64,000 nucleotides of DNA from Tetracentron sinense. Taxonomy: Eukaryota; Streptophyta; Magnoliopsida; Trochodendrales; Trochodendraceae. The position numbers and the translations under genes are program-made. The stretch covers positions 32,187,965 to 32,251,964 of the forward strand of contig CM026557.1 in assembly GCA_015143295.1 (NCBI GenBank), written 5' to 3'. The first letter of the stretch is position 1. Each line of letters starts with the position of its first letter. Shown piece after piece: positions 33,001-43,246 of this stretch. Below the pieces are notes generated by a model. That model worked only from the letters and a program-made list of their open reading frames with translations, was not told where the DNA came from and did no database searches.

Positions 33001-35079
33001 ATTAATATTATGGTGTAGATACACTCTATCATGTCATTAAGGGCATTATTGTAATCTTCTTTCATAAGAATTTGTGATATTCTCACTAAAGATGTTGCCA
33101 AGACAACCTTAAAATCAATTCTTAGCAAGCTGGGCATGATAGATACCTATGCACAGTTTGAGGGACAGTGTTGAGATATATTAATATTATAGGTGTACAC
33201 TGTATCATGTCATTAAGGGCATTATTGTAATCTTCTTTCATATGCAGTATAAATAATAGAAATGAGAATCAACCCCTAATCTTTCCTCTTCTGTTCTCCC
33301 TCTTTTCATCTTGGGTCTCTTTCTACTCCTTTCGGAAAAATACACCTTGGATCTAATATAGAAGAGTGATTGGAAGTAGAACAACCCAAGTTTCTGATAA
33401 ACACACACCTCACTTCGGAAGCATCCATGATTCATTACCCCCCATGTAGACCTGTGTCCTTTAATTGCAAGGTGATTCTGCTAAACATGCCTACCACTCT
33501 TTGAGCGACTGACATCCTAGGAAGAGAACCAAAAAAGAAAGGAAAAATCTGTTCACATTGGCTGAATCTCACTTTCATAAGTCATCTATTGAAAAAGGTA
33601 TATTTGTGTTGTACTGTTGTACATATTCTTTTCTGCGTATATAGCTTGGGTAAAAAGAAAATATTCATGTTGCCCAATTCTAGATCTTTCATCAAGGCAA
33701 CATAGTTTAATGTGGGTTGCAGGGTCTTGCATGTGCCCGGGGTTTACCCGAAGGGTGGGCTTGGGGTTCCTTGTTACAAAAAAAAAAACATAGTTATATG
33801 TGTTGTCTCCTCATGTAACTCCCCACATGATTGTTTCCTGTTCTTTACAGCCTTAATTGTGTTTTCTCAATGTATTTCATGCAGCGGAAGCACCATTGTC
33901 GGAATTGGTTCTCCAGACCCCCCACAATTTGTTTATGATGATGACGAATATCAGGATGTGTTTTTGTCAGGTAAGCCTCAAGTAGTTATGTCTATGTTAT
34001 TCATCGAATATAGGTATTGTAGCTTACACTTTTAAGTTGCCCTGATTTTATTCTCAAATACTAACCCCAAATCAATCACAGTAGCATGAAATAGACAGAG
34101 GACCACTTAACTTGTTCGGAAGGAATGTAAGGATTTCCATCACGATGCCAAATTACTTACTTGTAGGACATCTCAACGGATAGTTCAGATTTATAGGATT
34201 TTTTTCTGCCATTTCTCCTGGAGGTCAGGAGTTCTCTTGTTTAGCATGATAGTGTAACGAAGGGTTTTAAAGTGGTTATGCCATTTTAAAATATACATGT
34301 GATCTTGCACAGGCTCCTTCATAATTCTGATAGAAGGATAACTCCTTAAGGCCCCTTTCTACTTCTAATGGAAATGGAGGAGTGAAAGATTCCCTATTCC
34401 TCTTGGTCTAGCTATAGACACATGAACGAAACTTCAAAATCCTGACGACCATTCTCCCCAGAGACCTTTGGCCCCCTTGCAACTTCTAATGGAGGTGAAG
34501 AGTGCAAGGTTCCCTATTTCTCTTGATTTAGCTACAGATACAGTAAAGAAAAAGCTGGGTTGTTAATAGAAGGGAAAACAAACCATTTTTCCAGTTGGAT
34601 CATGGATGGCCGCTTACTAAAGCTTAGGTACAATATCTTGGAGATAGTGCCGAAGGCTTCTCCCTCACCAAGAAGTGTTCTTCAGAGGGGCACCCATCAA
34701 AGGGGTTTGTGTGAAAATGTAGTTTGACTTCCAAAACAAGCAATTAACTAATTACAATTATTTTATATTATTCACATAATGTCATAGTTAAATGCATGAA
34801 CTGAATTCAATTTAAAAGCATGATGATCATGGTCAGTTTGAACCCATCATGCACACCTCTAGGTTTTGAGTTGAAACCTCTATTGCAGGTTAGCTACCAT
34901 AATTTTTGGGTTTGAAGGTTGCATCTCTCTGGGTTTTGCTTACAATAATTTTAGCTTAATATCTTGCTACTGCAGAGGCATGCTTTATTACTCGTGAAGT
35001 GAACCAGTGGTACACAGAACCCGGGTCAACAATGAGTGCTACTACATCCCCTGCTGATCTTTCATCATCTGTTGAGTAA
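24082..35079 (+). CDS. ISPE: 4-diphosphocytidyl-2-C-methyl-D-erythritol kinase, 11 exons, 403 aa
   Basis: Exons: 24082-24282, 24387-24482, 24571-24639, 25325-25429, 25533-25589, 25719-25919, 30763-30855, 30951-31050, 31151-31250, 33885-33970, 34976-35079; all introns are GT-AG and phases match. The enzyme phosphorylates CDP-ME with ATP in the plastid MEP pathway to isoprenoids. Residues 1 to about 67 are rich in Ser, Asn and Pro, as in a plastid transit peptide. GHMP-kinase motifs are SPCKINVFLRI (residues 96-106), PTGAGLGGGSSNAATAL (184-200, ATP loop) and MSGSGSTIVGIG (338-349). The length fits the plant family. The ATG is the first in frame, with a stop 11 codons upstream (24049). Introns 3, 6 and 9 carry transposons; intron 6 is 4.8 kb. 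All key motifs are intact, so the gene looks functional. Confidence 0.96.
24785..25248. mobile_element. hAT-type MITE in ISPE intron 3, TSD CTTCTAGC
   Basis: It has terminal inverted repeats TAGGGGTGGG / CCCACCCCTA and an exact 8-bp duplication at 24777-24784 and 25249-25256. Subterminal repeats of GCTCGGCTCG and GCTCAAGC occur at both ends, and the middle is AT-rich. It has no coding capacity. An 8-bp TSD with short TIRs and subterminal repeats is the hAT pattern. Confidence 0.9.
26330..26820 (+). pseudogene. Remnant of non-LTR retrotransposon (RTE/LINE-like) in ISPE intron 6
   Basis: Short frames encode LRWMSDKTRKLKVRNKDITR (about 26338) and ESRLRWFDHFHKD (about 26427), motifs near the C-terminus of plant RTE-like reverse transcriptases. 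Further on, ESNQLANCLAHE (about 26700) resembles an RNase H end. Frames change between the pieces, and no termini are visible. There may be two unrelated remnants here. Confidence 0.5.
27076..27698. mobile_element. hAT-type non-autonomous element in ISPE intron 6
   Basis: It starts CTAAGTGGCATAGATACGGA and ends ACGG-like sequence closing with GTGCAACATAG (inverse CTATGTTGCAC). The flanks GGCCTTAG (27068-27075) and GGCCTTGG (27699-27706) form an 8-bp duplication with one mismatch. A GACACGATGTGTC inverted repeat lies near the left end. No coding sequence is present. Confidence 0.7.
28488..29336. mobile_element. hAT-type non-autonomous element, TSD GTTTGTGT
   Basis: Terminal inverted repeats CAGTGTAGTCAAGG / CCTTGACTACACTG are perfect over 14 bases, with exact 8-bp duplications at 28480-28487 and 29337-29344. 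Subterminal GCCTAGGCG palindromes are arrayed at both ends. The interior (about 28900-29050) holds a module found also in other elements of this window. It is 849 bp and noncoding. Confidence 0.93.
29969..30168 (+). repeat. Tandem duplication of about 100 bp in ISPE intron 6
   Basis: Two adjacent copies contain GAGACACCATTATGCCTGAT and GGATATATG...TTATATTTGGGGTAT, differing at only a few bases. Confidence 0.85.
30482..30630. mobile_element. Foldback MITE, 149 bp, in ISPE intron 6
   Basis: Perfect 19-base terminal inverted repeats GAGGAATGCTAAGCATACT lie at 30482-30500 and 30612-30630, and pairing continues inward through CACCCT and TTAGATAATAA. The flanks are an AT repeat and a CT repeat, so no target duplication can be read. 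It ends 132 bases before exon 7. Confidence 0.8.
30631..30675 (+). repeat. CT and TA microsatellite
   Basis: A (CT)n run is followed by a (TA)n run immediately next to the foldback MITE. Confidence 0.8.
31740..33450 (+). mobile_element. Decayed copia fragment in ISPE intron 9
   Basis: The RT segment near 31790 encodes QLDVKNSFVHGDLQEEVYMS, then frameshifts. The 193-aa frame at 32031-32612 contains FEVKDLGSLKCFMGVEVARS (RT) and runs towards RNase H with HLEAYRDVDWARNVDDRRST. Gag, protease and integrase are absent. A purine tract GAGGGAGAG and LTR start TGTTGAAATAT occur at 32981-32990 and again, in a duplicated copy, at 33160-33169. It is in the same orientation as ISPE and looks well decayed. 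Confidence 0.8.
32891..33240 (+). repeat. 180-bp tandem duplication spanning copia 3' end and LTR start
   Basis: Copy 1 is 32891-33070 and copy 2 about 33071-33240. Both contain GTTGCCAAGACAACCTTAAA, the purine tract, TGTTGA(A/G)ATATATTAAT and GGGCATTATTGTAATCTTCT. Confidence 0.88.
34350..34545 (+). repeat. Tandem duplication of about 125 bp in ISPE intron 10
   Basis: Two diverged copies of ACTTCTAATGGAxxTGxAGAGTG followed by TTCCCTATTxCTCTTG and TTTAGCTA-like sequence. Confidence 0.75.
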
Positions 35080-35902
35080 TATATCCTCTTGTTAAAGGAG
35101 AAAAGAAAATGATGTGTGTATCAATCAGACAATGTCTACCTTCAATTTAACGTACCTAGTTCTCCTTCATAAGCATTTCTTGTGCTCTTGCCTCTCAAAT
35201 CTCTTTGGCAGTGAATAGTTCATTGAAAAGGAAGGTCCAAATCAGAGATGCTGTCAAACCCATCACCCTGTCCTTCATCAGTCTCGAAGGTTTCTTCGGA
35301 TGTGGGATGTCATAGCTTATCTACAGAGCTGACCTTCAGGCTTCAAGCACAAGGTTGGGAGGTGGAACATGGTAACTAATGCATTCAGTTAGAGAGTGAT
35401 TTACTTGAAAACACTTTTTTTTTCAGCTTTTGCCAGTTTTCATTTAGGAACCCTGCCCCTGCCGCCAGGGCTGTGCGGGTGCTTATATCTACTACAGTCC
35501 GAACTCAATGAATAACTATTTAAGGCATTATGATCTACCTCTCTAGATCATTTTCAAATTTTGTACAAGCATTCTTAAGGAGGGAGGACAAATGTGCTCC
35601 TGGACATGGGGCTCAAGTCACAAATCAGCAAGTTCATTAATGAAATACTCTTGCCATTGAAGAAAGCTCAGACCCTCAAGCATTTGAAAAAAGTGGTTTT
35701 GTCACAATTTTTAGTTGCTTTTTGACTTACCTAGGATTCGGATCTGGAAGTTGGCAAAAATGAAACGAAACCGGTAAGGAAATAAAATGAAATGAAATGC
35801 AATCTCACACGGTTAAGCAGCAACAACCAACAATACCCATATCATTTGAGAAGCAACACCAACACCAACGCAACAAGAAATCCAATCACTATTGTCAGTT
35901 TT
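35080..35902. other. Convergent 3' UTRs of ISPE and the UBA-domain gene
   Basis: The two stop codons face each other 823 bases apart. No open frame or repeat stands out. AATGAAATA-like and AATAAAATG sequences (about 35638 and 35781) could serve polyadenylation, but I cannot assign sites. Confidence 0.5.
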
Positions 35903-37861
35903 TCATTTATATCTTTCAAAGTCGGAAGTAGCAAACTGCCTGGGTACGCTAAAGAGGTCCTTCCCTGCAAAAGGAGATGTCCACTCATGCGATCCCACAG
36001 ATGTAGTGTCTGACACCCCTCCACCCCCGTCCTGCAATGCCTCAATGCTGGTGGTCGCAGATCTCATCGCACGCTCCGCACCTCTCGAAGTAGATGGGGA
36101 CCACAAGTCATACGTTGTTTGACTGTTCTTCAGCCCCATCCACAATCCGCTTCGCCTTGCAGATGTGTTTGATTCCAAGGTCCAGTCTATGTTGGTGTAA
36201 TCACACTCAGGTATAGAACCCCCCGTGTTCCAGTCCACCGGTGAAGATGAACCTGATGATCCCGTTGAGGCCCACCCGGAGAAAAGCCCTAGAGGTGGTG
36301 GGGCAGCAAGAGACGCTGAAGTACCCGTTGTGCTCCATGGACCACCCCAGACAGATGCTGGAGAATCCACTGGGCTGGACACAAATTGTGGTTGACGTTG
36401 GTAATGAGGTTGGTGGTAATACTGCTGTTGGCTCAGATTGTTTGTTGGGGTTGGGATGTGGGGGTATCCTGTATTTGACTTGATATTTTCAATACCTGCA
36501 ACAATGTTTGGATAGGTTCCTCCAGCTGTGCCGGAAGGGGAGGCACTGATGCTTGTAGCGGGGTTCTGCTTTGAGTTTATAGATTGTGGACGCTGCATCA
36601 TAATCACGGGCTCCCTTACTGTTCCTGGTTGAAGGTTCCTAACTTCATTTCCAAGAACCACATTCCTAGCCTCCAACTTTGCTGCTGGTGGAGGTGCGAC
36701 AGGTAAAGGTGATGCCAAAGAATATGAAACAGAAGGGATTGATACAGCACTCGGCCACCTTTTCTCTGCCGCCAGTGTTTCTAATTGTGGCCTTGCCCAC
36801 TCTGACTTTTGCTGAGTCTTTCTCAAAGAAGGCAGGGTTCTGTTGCCAGATTCCAGAGATGCTACTGCCATGGCTGCTGCTGAGGCCTTGGTGTAGTTGA
36901 AATCTCTTTCGTCTCTTCTCTGTTGTATTGTAACTGAAGCAGTGGGCTTTGTTTGTAGTCTCATCGGGGTATGGGTCACAGATACTGCAAGCTTTCCACC
37001 ATTGACAGCTGGAGGATCCCCGGTTTCTTCGGGCTTTGGTGGAGCAGCCGGTGGTTCCTGATTCTGCACCCTTAAGGTCTCTGCTGCCTTCTCCAGATCA
37101 CCTTCACAGGCTACAACAGCTCTTTCAACTTCCTGTCTTGAACACTTGTACCTTGTCTCCATGTCTGCTATCCGAGCAAGCTCTTCAGCAATTTCAATTT
37201 TCAAGTTACCCCCACCACTTTCGAGGTTGGAGTCCTTGTGCTGAGTCGCTTCTTCACCTCCCTCCAACAACCATGCGACTGATTCCTCTACCCTACCTTC
37301 ATTCAACATAAGTGCCATCGTTGCCCGTTCAGAAGAGAATCCCATTGCCACAAGCTGTTGAGCAAGTGCTTCCAGTTTTCTTGACATGAGGTAGCCACTG
37401 CACCTCTCATGTAACTCCTGGGCCCGCCTCTCCCTTTGACGTTGGTGCTTCCTCTCATTCTTCTGCCTGATCTTGTCTCGCTTGTCATTGTCAGAACCAG
37501 GTATCGCCTCCTGCCGTACATTAGTACTGGCTGTCTTCTCTTTATGGTCTTCTGACTCTCCAGAGCAGCTATCATTGTTGGAAACAGAATCATACTCTGC
37601 CCCAGTACCAAGCGAGCTACCAGAATACTCATCTGTCTCATCTATATTTCGGAAACGGCCATTGTTGTTGGGAGGTGGGGAAGATGCAATTGCTGCTGTT
37701 TCAATGGTATGAAATGTTCCTGAAACTGGATTGTATGCACTTGCTGGAATCCCACTCCCTGAACTAGCAGGTCCACAAGGCTTGGAAGAAGCCTTCTGCT
37801 GTTCCTTGGCTACCCTTGTAGAGGACTTATCCTTACACTTTGACCTTGATGCTGGAGACAT
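35903..37861 (-). CDS. UBA-domain protein, 652 aa, single coding exon
   Basis: The frame is open from 37894, but the likely start is the ATG at 37861 (MSPASRSKCKDKSS). A splice acceptor (TTGCAG) ends at 37895, so the 11 codons before this ATG are probably 5' UTR. A basic, helical stretch (KIRQKNERKHQRQRERRAQE, residues 130-149) precedes a UBA domain at about 162-202 (LVAMGFSSERATMALMLNEG, with the MGF loop). A second UBA-like helix bundle lies at about 222-266. The rest is Ser-, Pro- and Gln-rich and disordered. UBA domains bind ubiquitin; plant homologues are annotated only as UBA/TS-N proteins. The role is unknown, probably ubiquitin-linked. No stops or frameshifts; convergent with ISPE. 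Confidence 0.9.
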   Translation of the reverse strand: MSPASRSKCKDKSSTRVAKEQQKASSKPCGPASSGSGIPASAYNPVSGTFHTIETAAIASSPPPNNNGRFRNIDETDEYSGSSLGTGAEYDSVSNNDSCSGESEDHKEKTASTNVRQEAIPGSDNDKRDKIRQKNERKHQRQRERRAQELHERCSGYLMSRKLEALAQQLVAMGFSSERATMALMLNEGRVEESVAWLLEGGEEATQHKDSNLESGGGNLKIEIAEELARIADMETRYKCSRQEVERAVVACEGDLEKAAETLRVQNQEPPAAPPKPEETGDPPAVNGGKLAVSVTHTPMRLQTKPTASVTIQQRRDERDFNYTKASAAAMAVASLESGNRTLPSLRKTQQKSEWARPQLETLAAEKRWPSAVSIPSVSYSLASPLPVAPPPAAKLEARNVVLGNEVRNLQPGTVREPVIMMQRPQSINSKQNPATSISASPSGTAGGTYPNIVAGIENIKSNTGYPHIPTPTNNLSQQQYYHQPHYQRQPQFVSSPVDSPASVWGGPWSTTGTSASLAAPPPLGLFSGWASTGSSGSSSPVDWNTGGSIPECDYTNIDWTLESNTSARRSGLWMGLKNSQTTYDLWSPSTSRGAERAMRSATTSIEALQDGGGGVSDTTSVGSHEWTSPFAGKDLFSVPRQFATSDFERYK

Positions 37862-37894
37862 CCCTGGTTTCCAATAGCTGGAATATTCCTGCAA
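37862..37894 (-). other. 5' UTR end and splice acceptor of the UBA-domain gene
   Basis: On the minus strand TATTGCAG is followed by GAATATTCCAGC. This marks an intron 27-34 bases before the ATG, so the gene has at least one upstream noncoding exon. Confidence 0.65.
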
Positions 37895-38183
37895 TATTTA
37901 AGATGAGATCTAATTCTTACGTCTTGAAAACCTCAAAATCAAAACCCATGCAAGATAACTCATATACCATGTGGATAACAGATTATGTCAATCTTGCTTT
38001 TGTCACTGTAGGTGAACTCAACTGAGCAGCAATGCACAGTTGACAAAATCAAAGCACAATTAAAGCAAATTCAGTCACATTGGTAAAAAAAATTAAAGAT
38101 GATATTTGGTACCACATGCGCATTAAACTTCATAGAAACCAAAAACTTCATCCTGCAATTTCAGTTATGCTTCTAATTCAATA

Positions 38184-38477
38184 TCTTTGGTATAATAATG
38201 CGGGAGGGAGGCGTAGCCTGATCTTTCTAAAATTCCTAAACTCCCCTTATATAAAACAAAACTTTGATTCAATGTTTTACTTTAATGTATTGATGTTTTA
38301 CTGTAATTCCCAAACTACCCCTTATCTATTTAAAGAATAGAATCACAGCCAATTGTGATTGAACTTGGGGAGAGTTCAATCACACCCGCAGGTTAACATG
38401 TGTCCCTTTTAACTCCTATTAACTGTGGTTAACTCCTTACCCTCGCTCTCACGTGCATCGCACGTGCCACCCACTAG
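38184..38477 (+). mobile_element. Non-autonomous Helitron, 294 bp
   Basis: It starts with TC after an A (38183) and ends with CTAG before a T (38477/38478). The 3' hairpin ACGTGC-ATC-GCACGT lies 11 bases before CTAG, with no TIR and no target duplication. These are the diagnostic Helitron ends. It contains CTTTTAACTCCTATTAACTG, part of a module shared with other elements here. Confidence 0.85.
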
Positions 38478-39675
38478 TACTGAATAATTAGAAAACCTTA
38501 GTGATAAGAATTCCAAACAGTTTGGATTTATCAATCAAAAAGACACAAGGGTTTGACAGATAGTATAGTAAGCAGCAGAAGAGCAGATTGGAAACTTTGT
38601 GAGGGACAGTCCAAAAAGACATGCTAAACAAAGTAACCAAAATTTACTGCATGTACCTAAATAGGAAGTATTTTGCAAATCGGCCATGACAGTATTGATC
38701 AATAAAAATTCATTACTTTCATTCTTTTTCTGGGAGGGGCCAAAGGGGGTGAGGGACAGGTAGCACAAGAACTCAAGGTTGCGACACAAGTACCCAACTT
38801 CTACGCCATAAAGCCATTCTTGACAAAAATCAAAGACTGTTCCCACAAAATCCATAAGATATGTCCCCCCTCTAAAAACAAGACCTACTAGCTAGCAATA
38901 AAAATGCATAAAGCCCCACTAAAACTCTATTTCTCAACCAAAAATCATAATAATCAAACCAAACCAACACTCAGCAATAGTTCCACACCGTTTTCGCATT
39001 TAGTTCATGTCCAAATTGCGATCTTGGCCTCTTTGGAAAGCTAATCAAACAAGCTATCTACCAATAAAGTGCTCTGCAAATTTTTTACACAAAAGATTAT
39101 CCCTCTAGTGTGAGATTTCACTGTGACTATAGTTAACTATTTCCTCAATATATCTTGTAGATGCAGGTCACTTTGACAAAATGTTGAACCTGAGAAGAAC
39201 CTTGTTCGCACAAGTTCACTGTAAAAAAAATGTCTTCAAACTGTTTGTGATAGTGTATCTAAATAGTATAAATAAAGGAGTTTCATATCTCTGAAATCCT
39301 TCTTTCTCAACTTCATGTCTCGTCAATAGTTCCACCACTTCAGGTATGGCTGTCCTTGGGGGGATCCTATCCCCCAAAAGACTAAATCCATATAAGCAAC
39401 GAATTACCCTTCTTTTTTAGAAGGACCCCAATACAACCTCTGCAGCAGCCTCTTTACTAAATTTTTCTTTAAAGAATTATGGCAGAATTGCTTTGCAAGC
39501 AAAATTAAAAGTTGAAACGTGACTTGAAATTTCATTCCTACCAGCTTTTACTAACTCTGCAGTCATACACCTGATGGTTACTACACACATGGACTCCTCT
39601 CCCACTTTTAAAAAGACCCATCTCTTGGTGGTTCCAACCTTTTCTCTAGGGAAAGGGCATAACGATGTACCAATT

Positions 39676-41400
39676 TTATTTTTTTTTATCGATAATGCAG
39701 TTCAATATATTAAAAATGGAAAAGAGGAATACATGGAAAAAAGGGTAAGAGTTTATAAGCATATAAACTCAACACAAAGGGCTAACAGACAAGATCCTAA
39801 CACACTAGGGAAAACAACAAATTAGATCAAAATATCTTGAATTTCCTCCCTTGAACAATGGATCCCTGCCCGTTCCAAAACACCCAACCTGATGCGCTCG
39901 CAAATCTAGGTAACGGAGGAAGAGACGTCCTCAAATACTCTTAGGTTCCTCTCTTTCCAAAGCCACCAAGAAATAGCCCCAAGGAGAAATGACCAAATCA
40001 CCTCCTAAGCTCCCACCCCCTTAACCAAGGACTAACAAGATAAAAACTCATGAAGGGATAAGGGGAAGACCCATGCCACCCCCCATATGGGAAAGGAAAA
40101 AATCTCACACCACCTGCACTCCTAGACAATGCAAAAGGAGGTGACCCACCGTCTCTTCCGCTTGAAGACACATAAAACATCGGTTAGCCATACTTCATCC
40201 TCTATGTTGCAGGTGATCACATGTTAGGACTTTATTCAATGTTGCAGACCAAAGGAAGAAAGATACCTTAGAGGGAATTCCGGGATTCCACACCACCCTA
40301 TGAGGAAAGGACTCACCCGGAGTAGGGAGCAAAGATTGTAGCAAAGATCTTACTGAGAACCGCCCATGTTTACTTCTAGACCACATCCTACAATTTCTGA
40401 CTACTAGGCAAAGGCCAGACGAGGTAATGCGCTCCAATAGCCGAGCCAAATCGCCGATTTCCCAATCATTTAGGTCCTGACGCAGCCTTGGACACCATAC
40501 CACCTCCACTTCGCTCATCTCATATGAATCCTCCACTAGGGCATCCTTATTGGATACTAGGACAAAGAGATTGCCAAAATCATCCATAAGTCGAGTAGAT
40601 CCAGACCATACATCCTTCCAGAACCTTACCTTTGATCCTTTCCCCACCCGAAAGCTAAAGTAAGACAACCAAATTGGCAGTTGCCATAATCCCCTTCCAA
40701 AGCCCCATTCCATGAGTGCCTCTGAGTTCTGATTTCCCGTAGAATCCACCTTGAAGTTTCCCCATACTTAGCTATTATCACAGCTTGCCACAAACTGTCT
40801 CTCTCCTCTCCAAATCTCCACACCCATTTGTCTAACAAAGCTTTATCCACTTGAATGAGAGGCTTAAGGTTCAAATCTCCTTCTTCTATAGGGTGACACA
40901 TTTGAGTCCAAGCAACTAAATGATATTTGGCTTAATCCCCTCTTGTTCCAAAGAAACATCATCTGAAGTTTTTCTATAGCAGTGGTCACAGAGCATGGAA
41001 TTGTACTTATAGACATGAAGAAAGTGGGGAGGCTTCGTAAGGTACTCCTGATAAGAGTCAATTTTCACCCTTTCGATAAGTAGGATGATTTTCACCCTAA
41101 TAATCTTTTTGCGATTCGGTCTAGCACTGGATTCCACACTGCTTTCTCTTTATAGCAGGTGCCCAAAGGCATGCCAAGATACATCGAAAGAAGCGAACCC
41201 ACTTGACAACCTAGTCAAATGGCTAGATGCTCTAGGATAGGTACATCACCTACCTGAATGAGCTTAGACTTTGATAGATTGACTCGTAATCCTGACACCG
41301 CTTCAAAGCATCTAAGAATACATCTGAGGTAAAGAAGGTCCCTTCTCAATGCTCGACTAAAAATAAGGGTGACATCCGCGAATTGGATATATATAATTAG
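39676..41400 (-). pseudogene. 5'-truncated LINE (L1-type), RT end plus zf-RVT region
   Basis: The RT end is seen around 41390-41160 (FADVTLIFSRALRRD; L1 elements have FADD here), then RSLPTFFMSISTIPC (about 41040). A 184-aa frame at 40195-40749 has FRVGKGSKVRFWKDVW and FSVRSLLQSLL, then GIPSKVSFFLWSATLNKVL (zf-RVT region). The cysteine and histidine part and WLWKERNLRVFED follow to about 39828. An AT-rich 3' UTR ends in a minus-strand poly(A) at about 39676-39692. Stops and frameshifts are present. The start and target duplication are not identifiable. Confidence 0.8.
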
Positions 41401-42668
41401 AATTTAGATATATATGCTGCATAGAAACAAAACTATCCTCACCTTTCCAGAACCCAACACCTAACCAAATTTTGTCAAGCCAAGGGCACAACTAAGGTCT
41501 ACCTTAAGCTCTCATGTTGTGTATGCAACGACCTCAAACCCATAAGAATTTAAATCTTTTTTGATTAAGACAAATAATATTAAGAGAAGTAGAAAGACAA
41601 GGGAAGATGGTAACATCTATAAAGGGAGTCCCTATGACACTACTTGTGCACAAGGTTCTAAATGTCGATGTCGCCTCGACATGTCGACCCACGAAAAAAT
41701 GATATATCGGACATATATCATTTATCGGTAATTTTTGGAAAAAAATAGGACAAACCATGGAATTTTGCTGTTAAACTTCAAGAAATGCTAACAAGCAAGA
41801 CTTCTAGGTCTATTGAGTGTTGTTTAGGTGATACAATTTTTAATGTAATCAGGCAAGACCTCTATCGCAAAATACCAAATACAAGTTTTTTCTATCTATA
41901 TTTTTTTAACATGTTAGAAGATATAATTTTATTTTTTTTACAAATTATAGAGGATTTTTTTTATGTACATGAATCGTGAGTTTGTGACCATGAGAGTGCG
42001 AGGGAGTTAAAGAGAACCGTGAATAACATTAAATGTGAAAATTATTTCCAATGGGTGTTCCACTGTCTCGATTAATAATATTTTATATTTTTTAACATCT
42101 TAATAATTTGTTTTAGTTTTACTAGTATTCAATAACATATTTAAGTAATATTTAGTAATTTTATATATCATTTTTAGTGAAATAAGTTATGTTATTTGGC
42201 TTATGTCACTACGTATATTATTTTGAGTTATTAGCTATTAATAATAATAATGATATAACATTGTTCAAATTCATACATAAAATTAATGGTTTTGTTGCTG
42301 ATCAAAAAAAAAAATTTTGATTTATACACCCAATTTTTAAAAAGTAGTAAAGGGAGTTAAAAGGGAACACATTAATTTTTTTTGAAAAATTCTAAAAACC
42401 AAGGCTAGATGTGTTAATGAATCTTAAGCATCTAACCTTGGGTTTTAGAAAAAAAAATAGAAAAGATGAACATGTCCCTTTTTAACCTCTTTAACTATGG
42501 TTAAGATTCACGCACTCTTAAGGTTAAAATATCTAACTTTGGTTTTTAGAAAAAAATAAATAAATAATTTAACATCTCTTATTTCCTTTTAACCATGATT
42601 AAGGTTCACTAACTCTCAGGGTTAAAGAATCTAACCCTTTTAAAAAGGGTATGGAAGTATGTTTAATC

Positions 42669-43040
42669 CATAGTTGCCAGGAAGCTATGTACAAGGTGGG
42701 AAGCCTTCCCAGGAAGCTCGTTTCCCAGACTCGCTTCCACTCGCTTCTCATTTAGTGGTCAAGGGGGTTACGAATTTCCTATTTAGGAAGTAATGGGATA
42801 GACTTGAGTATAAAGCCTATGACATATATCCTAGGCAAGTATTGTTGAATTGAAACCTAAGACTCTAAGGCACCTACTTCTTCACAAATATCTCATATAA
42901 AATAAAATTTAAGTTATAATTAGTCATCCTAACATAATGAGAATGATGCATCTATATCTATTTCTCGCTTCCCGTTTCCTAAGGATTTTTTAATCTTTGT
43001 TTCCAGCTTCTCGTTTTCGCTTCACGACTTGGTAACTATG
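42669..43040. mobile_element. Nested hAT-type MITE, 372 bp, TSD GTTTAATC
   Basis: Ends are CATAGTTGCCAGG and the inverse of CATAGTTACCAAG, with exact 8-bp duplications at 42661-42668 and 43041-43048. Subterminal GGAAGC/GCTTCC motifs occur on both sides. It sits inside the larger hAT-type element. Confidence 0.92.
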
Positions 43041-43063
43041 GTTTAATCATTAATGAGACTTTT

Positions 43064-43180
43064 GGAGTGGCATTAGCATTACCCTTTTAAGGGATTAAAA
43101 TAAGAACGATATTAGCATTACCCTTGAAGGGTTTAAAAAAGGAGTGGCATTAGCATTACCCTTTTAAGGGTTTAAAACAG
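43064..43180 (+). repeat. Three tandem copies of an about 45-bp unit
   Basis: The copies contain GGCATTAGCATTACCCTTTT or ATTAGCATTACCCTTGAAGG, followed by a TTTAAAA run. Confidence 0.8.
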
Positions 43181-43228
43181 AATCCTTCGATCATTTCTTA
43201 GATCAAACCCAACCAAAAAAAAAAAAAA

Positions 43229-43246
43229 GGAGCAGAGCTCTGCTCC
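43229..43246. repeat. 18-base perfect palindrome in the hAT-type element
   Basis: GGAGCAGAGCTCTGCTCC directly follows a 14-base A run. It can form a cruciform or a strong RNA hairpin; its function is unknown. Confidence 0.6.

Noticed and set aside
36241..37712. Several plus-strand open frames of 70-90 aa
   Set aside because: They are antisense shadows of the long UBA-domain frame; no homology was recognised.
39676..41500. Possible LINE target-site duplication (GGGCATAACGATGTACC against GGGCACAACTAAGGTCTACC near 41485)
   Set aside because: The match is too imperfect to accept as a duplication.
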